A stretch of DNA of 64,000 bases. Source: Paenibacillus monticola. Lineage in GTDB: Bacteria > Bacillota > Bacilli > Paenibacillales > Paenibacillaceae. The notes below the pieces were generated by a model, which was given only the letters and a program-made list of their open reading frames with translations, was not told the DNA's origin and made no database searches. Positions 9,423 to 18,238 of the stretch are shown here, in pieces. The first letter of the stretch is position 1. Every line of letters begins with the position of its first letter. A program made the position numbers and the translations under genes. The stretch covers positions 1-64,000 of the forward strand of contig NZ_WJXB01000006.1 of NCBI RefSeq assembly GCF_009664975.1, given 5' to 3'.

Positions 9423-9436
9423 TGAAAGCGTTATCA
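9423..9436. promoter_or_regulatory. cre box (CcpA site) upstream of the alpha/beta hydrolase gene
   Basis: TGAAAGCGTTATCA matches the Bacillus cre consensus TGWAANCGNTNWCA at every position. It lies 48-61 bases upstream of the hydrolase start and just past the end of the kinase gene, so the hydrolase is probably under glucose repression. Confidence 0.7.
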
Positions 9437-9504
9437 TCTCTTATCGCAGGTAAATCAGCGCTAAGTATCGTAACGCTGAAACCTTTTCCACAACCGCTAT
9501 ATAT

Positions 9505-11268
9505 TTATTTCATTTGTTCGGAAAGCTCTTTGAAAATAACGCCCAGCGCATATGCTCCGGCATCCGGATAACCAAGACTTCTGTCTCCAACGGTGCCTGC
9601 ACGTCCCATTCTTGCCGCGAAATCTTCTGTTTTCTTAGCTCCTTCAATGGCTGCATCAGCACCTTTCGCAAATGCGGATTTGAAGTCATCTCCAGTCTGA
9701 CTGCTCTTCGACCAGGAATCTGCACAAGGCACCAGAGCATCAATCAGTGTTTTATCTCCGACCACAGCTCCCCGTCCAAACGAACGTTCACCCGTAGATT
9801 GGATGCCTTGTACACTTGCCTGCATCATATCAGCAAATTCAGCTATGGTTAATTCTTTTTTTCCAGCAACAGCCTTGCTCGCAGACCGGAACGCGGAACC
9901 CCAGATTGGACCAGACGCCCCTCCACAATACTCCATAATCACCAATGAACATGCATTCAAAAAGCTTCCAATGTCCATCTGGCCATCCGTCAGAATCTGC
10001 TTCCACTCTCGTTTCAACTGCCGGAAGCCTTTGGCAATGCTCATCCCAAAATCACCATCACCGGCCTGGGAATCCAGCTCGCAGAAAGGAACTTCATTCT
10101 TGATAATAATTTCGCTCATCTTATCTACCAGATAAACCATATTGTCCAGCGTGATCGTATTGCCCTTCATTTCGGAATATTCTGCTGGTGTTTCAGTTTC
10201 ATAGGAAATAGAAGTTTCTTCTGTACCCGCATCGGTGATTCCAACATACTGGACACTATCTGTAGGTCCTGAAACTTTGAAGGCAGGTGTATCACTTTCT
10301 TTGAACAGCAGCGCTTTCAGTTCTTCATCCAATTTCATAAGGGTTACGGACGCCCCAGCCATATCAATACTTGTCATGTAGTTCCCGACGAATGTTACAC
10401 ATACCTTAATGCTTTTGTGTTGTGCCAACTCTCGCGCAACTGCGTTATTTAATAGATACAGCTCTTGTAAAGGCGTTCCACCAAAACCGTTAATTAATAA
10501 TGCAATCTCGGCAGACTTACTGCTATCGATCTTTAAGTCTGCTAAAAGTGCTTCCAACATTCGCTTGGCTAACACATTGGCTGTGGCCATTTTTTCCCGC
10601 CGAATCCCTGGCTCCCCATGAATACCCACGCCATATTCAATTTCATCTTCAGCAAGCTCGAACGTCGGCGTGCCCTTCGCAGGAACCGTACTTGAAGTTA
10701 AAGCGAAACCGATACTGCGCACATTTGCAGCTGCTTTCTCTGCTGCAGCTTTCACCTGCTGCAAACTCTGTCCTTCTTCTGCTGCAGCCCCGGCAATTTT
10801 ATGGACCAATACGGTTCCCGCAACTCCTCTGCGCCCTACTGTATATAAACTATCTTGCACTGAGATGTCATCATTCACTACAACATAATCCACTTGCAGC
10901 CCATCTTCTTCTGCCATAAAGGCAGCATTTCTAAAGTTCATCATGTCCCCGGTGTAGTTCTTAATAATCATCAGAGCACCTTTGTTACCAGCAGTTGCTT
11001 TAAGGGCTTGATACACTTGAATTTGGGACGGCGAAGCGAATATATCTCCACATACAGCTGCATCCAGCATCCCTTTGCCAACATAGCCTGCATGTGCAGG
11101 CTCATGACCGCTGCCACCACCACTGATCAGGCTAACCTTGTTCTGATTGATTTCTTTTTTCTTGATAATCTTATACTTCTTCACAAATTCCAGCTCCGGA
11201 TGAGCCATAACCATACCGTTACACATTTCAATCACTATATCTTCCGTTTTATTGATGATCTTCTTCAT
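9505..11268 (-). CDS. dhaK: Dihydroxyacetone kinase, fused DhaK-DhaL, ATP-type
   Basis: 587 residues carrying both kinase halves in one chain, as in ATP-dependent dihydroxyacetone kinases. The N-terminal DhaK half has SGGGSGHEPAHAGYVGKG and the substrate-binding His in YGVGIHGEPG near residue 218, which forms a covalent hemiaminal with dihydroxyacetone. The C-terminal DhaL half has the Mg-ATP aspartate motif DSQAGDGDFG near residue 400 and GGASGPIWGSAFR. It converts dihydroxyacetone to DHAP for glycolysis. The ATG follows directly on the stop of gldA (TAAATG), so the two are co-translated. Dak fusions of this kind do not need the PTS subunit DhaM, and none is present. Confidence 0.95.
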   Translation of the reverse strand: MKKIINKTEDIVIEMCNGMVMAHPELEFVKKYKIIKKKEINQNKVSLISGGGSGHEPAHAGYVGKGMLDAAVCGDIFASPSQIQVYQALKATAGNKGALMIIKNYTGDMMNFRNAAFMAEEDGLQVDYVVVNDDISVQDSLYTVGRRGVAGTVLVHKIAGAAAEEGQSLQQVKAAAEKAAANVRSIGFALTSSTVPAKGTPTFELAEDEIEYGVGIHGEPGIRREKMATANVLAKRMLEALLADLKIDSSKSAEIALLINGFGGTPLQELYLLNNAVARELAQHKSIKVCVTFVGNYMTSIDMAGASVTLMKLDEELKALLFKESDTPAFKVSGPTDSVQYVGITDAGTEETSISYETETPAEYSEMKGNTITLDNMVYLVDKMSEIIIKNEVPFCELDSQAGDGDFGMSIAKGFRQLKREWKQILTDGQMDIGSFLNACSLVIMEYCGGASGPIWGSAFRSASKAVAGKKELTIAEFADMMQASVQGIQSTGERSFGRGAVVGDKTLIDALVPCADSWSKSSQTGDDFKSAFAKGADAAIEGAKKTEDFAARMGRAGTVGDRSLGYPDAGAYALGVIFKELSEQMK

Positions 11269-12408
11269 TTACTTGGCCTCCCGGCGCGCTTTATAGTCTT
11301 TGCCCATTCGGTCTGCCGTTGCAAGCGCCGCTGCAACTTCCTTTACGGTGACAGGGAATGGCATAGCATGAATAGATTCTTCCGGAATGCAGGCCTTTTC
11401 AGCTACTTGGAGCAGTTCCTCCATAGTAATATGCTCTACGCCGATATCGGCCAGACACACCGGCAATCCTACCTCCAGACAAAAATCCAGTACCTGATGC
11501 AGCTCCGCAGTCGGGGCGTTCTCCAGCACCAATTGGGCGATCGTCCCAAAGGCAACTTTTTCACCATGATAAAAGGCATGTGTCCCTTCGAGGATCGTTA
11601 AGCCATCATGGATCGCATGTGCCCCACCCAAGCCAGCGCTTTCAAAGCCAAGCCCGGATAATAAAATATTCGTCTCGATTATATTCTCTAAGGCTTGTGT
11701 AACCATATTACAATCACAGGCAGTTTTTGCTTTGGCTCCATCCTTCAGGAGCATTTCATAACATAAAGTCGCCAGCGCAAGTGCCGCATGAGTGCCCACA
11801 GCCGGAGCAGTGAACCCTTCTCTTGAACCCATTGGAAGACTGGCATTCACTCTGGAGAAGGATTTGGCAGTCGCTCTTGCTTCAAAATAAGTAGATAAGG
11901 CATCGCCCATTCCTGATACGAGGAAGCGTGTTGGCGCATTAGCAATAACCGTCGTATCCACTAGAACAACACTTGGACTTTGCTTGAAATACGCATAATC
12001 ATCAAAAGCCCCCTCCGGCGTATACAACACGGCCGAATGACTCGTTGGTGCATCTGTGGCAGCAATCGTTGGACAAATGATCAGAGCCTCACCCTCAGCT
12101 ACACATTTGGCCGCATCAATCGCTTTGCCTCCGCCTAAGCCAATAATACAGCTGCAACCTTTTTCCTTGGCAATTCCCTGCAATCTGGCTACTTCCTGAC
12201 GCGAACATTCCCCATTGAAATCGCTCCCAATAAAGGTAACTGCAAATCTTTCAGCTGTCGCCTCCAGCTTATCCTTTACACGCGACACATCGTCCGGATG
12301 GGCAATTAACAGGGCAGATGATCCAAATGATTTTACAAAATACCCCAGATTTAATAACTCGTCCTCGCCTTGCACATATTTTGACGGACTAATGAATGCT
12401 TTTCTCAT
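11269..12408 (-). CDS. gldA: Glycerol dehydrogenase, NAD-dependent, iron/zinc type
   Basis: 379-residue member of the group III metal-dependent alcohol dehydrogenases. It has the NAD-binding GLGGGKAIDAAKC, the phosphate loop PTIAATDAPTS and the three metal ligands as Asp in GMGDALSTYFEA, His in GGAHAIHDGL and His in HAFYHGEKVAFG. It oxidises glycerol to dihydroxyacetone, the substrate of the next enzyme. I prefer ATG 12408, eleven bases after GGGAGGAT, to ATG 12417, which is only two bases from it; the family N-terminus (RKAFISPSKYVQG) also fits. It is the first gene of the operon and is divergent from the PocR-domain regulator. Confidence 0.95.
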   Translation of the reverse strand: MRKAFISPSKYVQGEDELLNLGYFVKSFGSSALLIAHPDDVSRVKDKLEATAERFAVTFIGSDFNGECSRQEVARLQGIAKEKGCSCIIGLGGGKAIDAAKCVAEGEALIICPTIAATDAPTSHSAVLYTPEGAFDDYAYFKQSPSVVLVDTTVIANAPTRFLVSGMGDALSTYFEARATAKSFSRVNASLPMGSREGFTAPAVGTHAALALATLCYEMLLKDGAKAKTACDCNMVTQALENIIETNILLSGLGFESAGLGGAHAIHDGLTILEGTHAFYHGEKVAFGTIAQLVLENAPTAELHQVLDFCLEVGLPVCLADIGVEHITMEELLQVAEKACIPEESIHAMPFPVTVKEVAAALATADRMGKDYKARREAK

Positions 12409-12621
12409 AATGTTCATATCCTCCCGTTTTCATGAAATTTAATTATTCATTTATTAAAGTATATAGCAGGTATTGACTCTTTAAAGTGGAATTTAATAGC
12501 TAATAATTATAATTTTCAGTTGTAATTTTTTGTGCTCGGTTCTCAAATTTTCACCATTCTCCTCATTTTAGCTCAACTTAAAGCTATTCATACTTCATTC
12601 TTGCTGCGGAGGTGTAATTTT
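12409..12621. promoter_or_regulatory. Divergent promoter region gldA / PocR-type regulator
   Basis: A 213-base AT-rich spacer between two divergent starts. TTGACT at 12473 followed by TAATAG about 15 bases later is a possible plus-strand promoter for the regulator, with suboptimal spacing. I find no strong palindrome; AraC-type activators usually bind direct half-sites that are hard to call by eye. Confidence 0.4.
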
Positions 12622-13728
12622 ATGATACAGGAATCATTACGTATAAATAAAATATTAGATCTGAATAAATGGAAGCGCCTTCAGGACTCTCTAGCAACCG
12701 TTACCAAACTCGCTATTCTCACCGTTGATTATAAAGGCAACCCAGTGACAAGTCACAGCAGCTGCCAGGCCTTCTGTCAAAATGTACGCAAGGACCCTGA
12801 GTTGCTGCCTTATTGTCAAAAGTGTGATTCTCGTGGGGGTCTAGAAGCGGTTCGCTTAAATGCGCCTTACGTTTATCTGTGCCATTTTAATATCGTGGAT
12901 ATTGCGATTCCGATCACCATTGATGATAAATACATCGGTGCAGTTATGGCAGGACAAGTAAAGCTTTCAGATCCAGAAAACGGCAAGGACCTGGAGCAAA
13001 TTGTAACCTCGATGAACAAATCATCACATCATATTAAGGCGAATAACTTGAAGGAATATTATGATAATATCCCTACCATGACTTATGAAGAAGTCATCAA
13101 AATCTCCAATATGTTATTTCTGCTCTGCAATTATATTATTGAGGAAGCACTTAACAAAAATCTGCTTGTTGAAATGTTCGAAAAAGCTGCAGGAAACGAT
13201 GAAGGCATAAATATTTCCACCATACTGCCTGGCTACACGATAAAAAATATTGAATCTATAAAAAAAGAAATGACCAATGCTATTGCAGAGGCCTTTCTAA
13301 AAAACTCAAATGATTCCAATGTTTGGACAAACTCCGTTTTGAAACCGGCCGGTGACTATATTTACAATCACAAAAGTGAAAATATTTCATTAACACATAT
13401 GGCTACGCTATGTCATATAAGTCCCAGCTACTTTAGCAGACTGTTTGCCAAAGAAACCGGGGAGAACTTCTCGAGTTATTTGGCCCGGCTCAAGGTTAAA
13501 TGGGCAAAACAGCTGTTAGAAGTAACCGATATGCCGATTGCGCAAATCAGTGATGAACTTGGCTTTAATGAGCCTGGTTATTTTATTAAGACCTTTAAGA
13601 AATTCGAGGAGATAACACCTGCACTGTATCGAAAATATTATAAAGAGAACCAGATAGAAAAAGAAGAAACAGCTTTGCCGTCCTTTTATGGACCGCATCC
13701 GTTTCTTCGAGAAATAATCAAACAGTGA
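12622..13728 (+). CDS. AraC-family activator with N-terminal PocR sensor domain
   Basis: 368 residues. The N-terminal part is a PocR ligand domain with its cysteine pattern (SSCQAFCQ, LPYCQKCDSRGG, VYLCHFN) and AIPITIDDKYIGAVMAGQV. The C-terminal 100 residues are a double helix-turn-helix of AraC type (ICHISPSYFSRLFAKETGE-like helices and NEPGYFIKTFKKFEEITP). PocR domains are known from regulators of propanediol and glycerol use, where they sense small polyols. Here it sits divergent to gldA-dhaKL, so it most likely activates that operon when glycerol or a related diol is present. The start is ATG 12622 with GGAGGTG seven bases upstream; a GTG 30 codons earlier lacks a site. Its 3' end overlaps the convergent GH3 gene by 11 bases. 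Confidence 0.92.
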   Translation: MIQESLRINKILDLNKWKRLQDSLATVTKLAILTVDYKGNPVTSHSSCQAFCQNVRKDPELLPYCQKCDSRGGLEAVRLNAPYVYLCHFNIVDIAIPITIDDKYIGAVMAGQVKLSDPENGKDLEQIVTSMNKSSHHIKANNLKEYYDNIPTMTYEEVIKISNMLFLLCNYIIEEALNKNLLVEMFEKAAGNDEGINISTILPGYTIKNIESIKKEMTNAIAEAFLKNSNDSNVWTNSVLKPAGDYIYNHKSENISLTHMATLCHISPSYFSRLFAKETGENFSSYLARLKVKWAKQLLEVTDMPIAQISDELGFNEPGYFIKTFKKFEEITPALYRKYYKENQIEKEETALPSFYGPHPFLREIIKQ

Positions 13729-15331
13729 TTCCCGTGCCATAAGCGTAGCCACCCACAGTTACCGGGAGCACACCGCGAGCCTGAAGTTGACCGGTCAGTA
13801 CTTTGGCAACGGACTGCATTGCTAATGGTTTGTTCTCATAGCAAGCAAGATACGTGCGGATTTCGGGGACAGCTGAATAATCAAACGGATCACGGGCCGC
13901 CACGACTATCAACTTAACCCCTGCTCTTTGGGTGAGCTCTTCAAGAATCCGCTGCTGGCCGGAAGAGAATCCGGCATTGTACGTCACTGCCACCACTTGG
14001 TTGTATGCGAGACTCTCGGCAAGCACAAGTCCAATCTCCTCTTCGGAAGGATCGACGTCGATGATTCTCTCTTCAACTGCGGTCATCAAATCCAGCAATA
14101 CCCGGCCCAGCGTCATCTTCTCTTGCAGCGCCTCTACCACCTCATGAGGGGTGTGGACCTCCGGCCAGATTACATAGGTACGTTCAGTTGCTGCCAGTGG
14201 CAGTTGTCCTTCGTCCTTCACTAGGGTAATACTGTGTTCACTCAGTTCCTGCGCGACTTCATAAGAAGCTTTTGTGCCCAGATGATCTTGAATCGACACG
14301 AAGGTTTGAGGTTCCCCCTTATGAATGCCGCGTTTCGCTTTGAGATCCCGCAATCGCCGGATCGAGTGGTCAATCCGGGATTCAGTAATGTCACCCCGCT
14401 CTACTGCTGCAATTACCGCTTCGATAGCTTCGACCTGCCAGTCGAACTGGTGGCTGACGAGGATCAGGTCGGCCCCCGCCTGTACAGCCATTACCGCTCC
14501 CCGCCCGACGCCAACGGTCTTTGAGATTGCGTTCATCTCCAGGCAGTCCGTCACAATGACGCCTTCAAAGCCCATATCCTCCCGTAAAAGGCCGGTGAGA
14601 ATGCTTTCGGACAAGGTCGCGGGAATTTCCTGCTCCTCGTAAGCCGGGAAGACGACATGCGCAGTCATAATGGCATCCACACCTGTTTCGATGATGTGGC
14701 GGAAAGGCGCAAGTTCAATTTTTTCCAGCCGCTGCCGGTTATGACGGATAAACGGAAGTCCCAGATGCGAGTCAGTATCCGTATCCCCATGTCCGGGGAA
14801 ATGTTTAATCGTCGCGGCCACCCCAGCCTGTTGATAGCCGTCCGCGGCAGCCGCTCCCATGTCCCCGACAAGCTCTGGGGATTCTCCGTACGACCTGACA
14901 CCGATTACTGGATTAGCTGGGTTGTTATTAATATCTACACACGGCGCAAAGTTCATATTGATTCCCAGATGACGCAGCTCCGAGCCGACAATTCTCGCAC
15001 TCTCACGGACACCTTCTAGATCACGGGTCGCTCCGAGCGCCATATTGCCTGGCATCAAAGTGATCCCGTCCTCTATTCGGGCGACCATCCCGCCCTCCTG
15101 ATCAATCGCAATCAGCAGCGGTTCTGCCGCAGCCCGCTGCAGGCTCGCCGAGCATTCATACACTTCTTCGGGCGTGCCAATGTTTCGCCGGAAATAGATG
15201 ATCCCACCCAGGTTATAATCTGTAATCAGCTTGAGTATATTTTCGTTTGGATGGGTTTCCATGAACCCGCACATAAACATCTGCCCGACCTTCTTCCGGA
15301 TTTCTCCGCTTTGTTCTGATGCAGCACTCAT
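13718..15331 (-). CDS. nagZ: GH3 beta-N-acetylhexosaminidase (NagZ-like), copy 1
   Basis: 537 residues with the NagZ signature: KHFPGHGDTDTDSH near residue 180, whose Asp-His pair serves as acid/base in NagZ enzymes, and the nucleophile Asp in VTDCLEMNAI near residue 265. After the barrel there is a second alpha/beta domain of about 170 residues, as in the two-domain Bacillus-type NagZ. No signal peptide, so it is cytoplasmic and would act on imported GlcNAc-containing saccharides or muropeptides. It lies 21 bases downstream of a second GH3 gene, and both belong to one operon with GH4, kinase and ABC genes. Confidence 0.92.
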   Translation of the reverse strand: MSAASEQSGEIRKKVGQMFMCGFMETHPNENILKLITDYNLGGIIYFRRNIGTPEEVYECSASLQRAAAEPLLIAIDQEGGMVARIEDGITLMPGNMALGATRDLEGVRESARIVGSELRHLGINMNFAPCVDINNNPANPVIGVRSYGESPELVGDMGAAAADGYQQAGVAATIKHFPGHGDTDTDSHLGLPFIRHNRQRLEKIELAPFRHIIETGVDAIMTAHVVFPAYEEQEIPATLSESILTGLLREDMGFEGVIVTDCLEMNAISKTVGVGRGAVMAVQAGADLILVSHQFDWQVEAIEAVIAAVERGDITESRIDHSIRRLRDLKAKRGIHKGEPQTFVSIQDHLGTKASYEVAQELSEHSITLVKDEGQLPLAATERTYVIWPEVHTPHEVVEALQEKMTLGRVLLDLMTAVEERIIDVDPSEEEIGLVLAESLAYNQVVAVTYNAGFSSGQQRILEELTQRAGVKLIVVAARDPFDYSAVPEIRTYLACYENKPLAMQSVAKVLTGQLQARGVLPVTVGGYAYGTGITV

Positions 15332-15352
15332 TAGCTAGTCAACCCCTTTGTA

Positions 15353-16900
15353 CTATTCTGTACACTCTGTCAGCAGATCGGCCAAAGCTTCCAGCGAGTA
15401 TTCTGATGTAGAACAGACTAGAATCTGGGCGGCCGTCTTCGGAAGCCGCTGCGCATCGTATGGATTACGCAGAACTGCCGCAATCAGCGGTTTACTCTTC
15501 GCCACTGCTTCGGCTAGTGCGAGCTGACCGATAAAGATATGCGCGTTCAAGGTTAACTGGATGACGACATCGCAATCTTCCATTCGCGCAATCGCATATG
15601 CAATATCCTCCGGATCGGGATTGCTTGGAATTACCACTTCCGAAACTTCCAATCCTCTGGACTCCAGCCGCATCTTCAGTTGGATAACTCCGGTGTGCGA
15701 ATTATCCGCCATCGTCAATCGCTCAGGCTGCGGCAACAGTAATCCATAGCGTTTGCCTCTTTGCAGTGGCAGCAACTTCTGCGGATCGCTTTCCAGCATC
15801 AACGTGCGGCGGGTTAACCCGGCGGTTTGAATCTCCCACTCTGCCTGCGGTATAGGAGAAGCCTCATGGCGGTAAAACCGCATCCGCTCATGCAGCCGTT
15901 CGATCCGCACCAGTGATTCATTGAGCTTCGACTCCGGAATCCGCCCTTCGGAAACTGCGTTCACAATCCCCTGAATAACACGTGTCTGAAAATCCGGAGT
16001 GTGGCACATGAGTATCAGGTCATTCCCGGCTTTGATCGCCATTTCACCAATGAATTCTGGTTCGTAGGTATTACGGATCGCCCCCATTTCCACATCGTCC
16101 GTACAGATGACTCCCTCATAACCCATCTCTTCCCGCAGCAGCCGGGTGATGAAGAACGGACTTAACGAAGCAGGTAAATCTTCCGCTTCGAGAATGGACG
16201 GAAATACGATATGTGCCATCATGATGACATCTGTATCCGCCGAAATTGCTGCCTTAAACGGCAGCAGAGGCCCTCGCCGCAGCTCTTCCAGTGTCAGTCC
16301 GCAAAAGGGCAGCTCAATATGGGAATCCCCGTCAACCTGCCCATGACCGGGAAAATGCTTGCACGTTACGGCGACGCCGGCGTCATGCATGCCGCGGATA
16401 TAAGCGGCCCCGAATTCAGCAACCTGCGCAGGCTCTTCACCGAAAGACCTGATCCCGACGACGGGATTGGCAATATTCGTATTAACGTCCAGTACAGGCG
16501 CCCAATCCATTGGAATACCCAGCGCAGAAAGCTGGCTGCCGATCAACTTCCCCTGCTGATAAGCAGCCCCGGGGTCCATGGTCAATCCAACCGCACGATT
16601 GCTCGGCAACTGTGGAAAAAATCGTTTCAGATTGGAGAGGCTGCCCCCTTCTTCATCGATGGATATCATATAAGGCGCAGGCAATCCCTGCTTATGGGTT
16701 GAATCCATTATACCCCCGACAAGCTCGCGAAGCTGTTCTTCATCTTCAATGTTATGCGGAAACAAGCCGATTCCACCAAAGGGTTGACGGAGCAGCCTTT
16801 CTTCAAATTCCGAATCCATCCTCAGGACAGGAAGACCGGCGACGCATAAACGCGCCGCCTTTTGCTCAAGTGTCAAGGCTGATATAGCTGTCTGTTTCAT
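15353..16900 (-). CDS. GH3 beta-N-acetylhexosaminidase-like, copy 2
   Basis: 515-residue paralogue of the neighbouring GH3 enzyme. It keeps the full NagZ-type motif KHFPGHGQVDGDSH and the nucleophile region CTDDVEMGAI, followed by a C-terminal alpha/beta domain. No signal peptide. The ribosome binding site is weak (GAGGAAGA), and the gene starts 24 bases after the GH4 stop. Two NagZ-type enzymes side by side suggest different linkage or sugar preference, for example GlcNAc versus MurNAc-linked or glucosides; which is which cannot be told here. Confidence 0.9.
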   Translation of the reverse strand: MKQTAISALTLEQKAARLCVAGLPVLRMDSEFEERLLRQPFGGIGLFPHNIEDEEQLRELVGGIMDSTHKQGLPAPYMISIDEEGGSLSNLKRFFPQLPSNRAVGLTMDPGAAYQQGKLIGSQLSALGIPMDWAPVLDVNTNIANPVVGIRSFGEEPAQVAEFGAAYIRGMHDAGVAVTCKHFPGHGQVDGDSHIELPFCGLTLEELRRGPLLPFKAAISADTDVIMMAHIVFPSILEAEDLPASLSPFFITRLLREEMGYEGVICTDDVEMGAIRNTYEPEFIGEMAIKAGNDLILMCHTPDFQTRVIQGIVNAVSEGRIPESKLNESLVRIERLHERMRFYRHEASPIPQAEWEIQTAGLTRRTLMLESDPQKLLPLQRGKRYGLLLPQPERLTMADNSHTGVIQLKMRLESRGLEVSEVVIPSNPDPEDIAYAIARMEDCDVVIQLTLNAHIFIGQLALAEAVAKSKPLIAAVLRNPYDAQRLPKTAAQILVCSTSEYSLEALADLLTECTE

Positions 16901-16924
16901 GGAGTGTTCATCTTCTTCCTCTGC

Positions 16925-18238
16925 TTACTGTGCAATATGCTGAAAGAATTGCGGCAGATAAGCCTTATTCTTCTCCAGCATTTCATTCAACATGGCTTCC
17001 GCATCATTGACAGACGGTACCAGAGGATGATGGGCCAATGCTGTCAGTGCAGTATCCCTGCTGCCGCTGACAGCCGCTTCAATCGCAAGCTGCTCATAGG
17101 TTTTGACGGCATGAATTAGCCCTTTGACCGCCGGGGGTATCCATGTTACCGGCATCGGAACTGGCCCATCCTTCAGTACTTTACAGTTCACCTCGATGCA
17201 GGCATCATCCGGCAAGAAATCCAGAATTCCCTGATTTGCCACATTGAGCGTCTGAATGTCCCCCGAATTGTTATACAGCGAATTCATTAGCCGGACAGCG
17301 GCTTCCGAGTAATAAGCTCCGCCGCGTTGTTCAAGCTGCTTCGGCTTCTCAGCCAGATTCACATCCTGATACAGCTCGAACAGCTCATCTTCAAGCCGTT
17401 TCACGATTTCCGCCCGGGTTTCACCTTTGGCTGCCGCTACCTGCTGCTCTGCCAGTATCTCTCTGTGCAGATAGAAATATTTTAAATAATACGAAGGAAT
17501 CGCCCCAAGCGAACGCAGCAGACTAGCGTTCCATTCATACTGCGGCACATTGCGAGCCGAATACCCATCCCTGTTGGCCAGCAGCTCCGGAAGCTTGGAT
17601 TCCCCGTCAATGGTGATCTTGCTGATAAAGTGCAGATGATTCAGACCCGCAAATTCGCAGTAGATACGGTCCGCCGGAACCTCGTACAATGACGACAGCC
17701 ATTTATAAGCAGCAATCGGCGAATTGCACAGACCGATCGACTTAATCTTAGAATGCTTAGTGATCGCCTCGGTCACCATACCTGCCGGATTTGTGAAATT
17801 AAGCAGCCAGGCATCCGGACACAACTCTTCCATATCCTTGGCTATCTCCAGTAATACCGGAATCGTGCGCAGCGCCTTCATCATGCCTCCGGGACCTGTC
17901 GTCTCCTGTCCAATCATGCCGTATTTCAACGGGATTGTCTCATCCCACCCGCGGGCTTCCAGCATGCCGATGCGCATCTGAGTCGAGACAAAGTCCGCTC
18001 CCGCCAGTGCCGAACGGCGGTCAAGTGTCAGCTTCACTTCGATCGGCAGCCCCGATTTAGCGACCATTCGCTTCGCAAGCTGTCCAACAATCGTCAGCTT
18101 GCGAAGTCCTTCCTGAATGTCGACCAGTACGATCTCACTTACGGGAAATGTAGAATAATTCTGGATTATGCCTTCAATCAACTCCGGAGTGTAAGAGGAA
18201 CCTCCGCCAATCACGGCCACTTTCAGTCTTTGATCCAT
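16925..18238 (-). CDS. GH4 glycosidase, 6-phospho-beta-glucosidase type
   Basis: 437-residue family 4 glycoside hydrolase, which uses NAD+ and a divalent metal and cleaves by an oxidation-elimination mechanism. Visible: the Rossmann motif VIGGGSSYTPELIEG at the N-terminus, NFTNPAG, the metal-binding Cys in GLCNSP near residue 172 and the His in AGLNHLHF near residue 202. Family members usually act on 6-phosphorylated disaccharides. Its start overlaps the end of the sugar kinase gene by 16 bases, a tight coupling which suggests that the kinase makes its phosphorylated substrate because no PTS genes are present. Substrate (beta-glucoside or GlcNAc disaccharide) remains open. Confidence 0.92.
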   Translation of the reverse strand: MDQRLKVAVIGGGSSYTPELIEGIIQNYSTFPVSEIVLVDIQEGLRKLTIVGQLAKRMVAKSGLPIEVKLTLDRRSALAGADFVSTQMRIGMLEARGWDETIPLKYGMIGQETTGPGGMMKALRTIPVLLEIAKDMEELCPDAWLLNFTNPAGMVTEAITKHSKIKSIGLCNSPIAAYKWLSSLYEVPADRIYCEFAGLNHLHFISKITIDGESKLPELLANRDGYSARNVPQYEWNASLLRSLGAIPSYYLKYFYLHREILAEQQVAAAKGETRAEIVKRLEDELFELYQDVNLAEKPKQLEQRGGAYYSEAAVRLMNSLYNNSGDIQTLNVANQGILDFLPDDACIEVNCKVLKDGPVPMPVTWIPPAVKGLIHAVKTYEQLAIEAAVSGSRDTALTALAHHPLVPSVNDAEAMLNEMLEKNKAYLPQFFQHIAQ

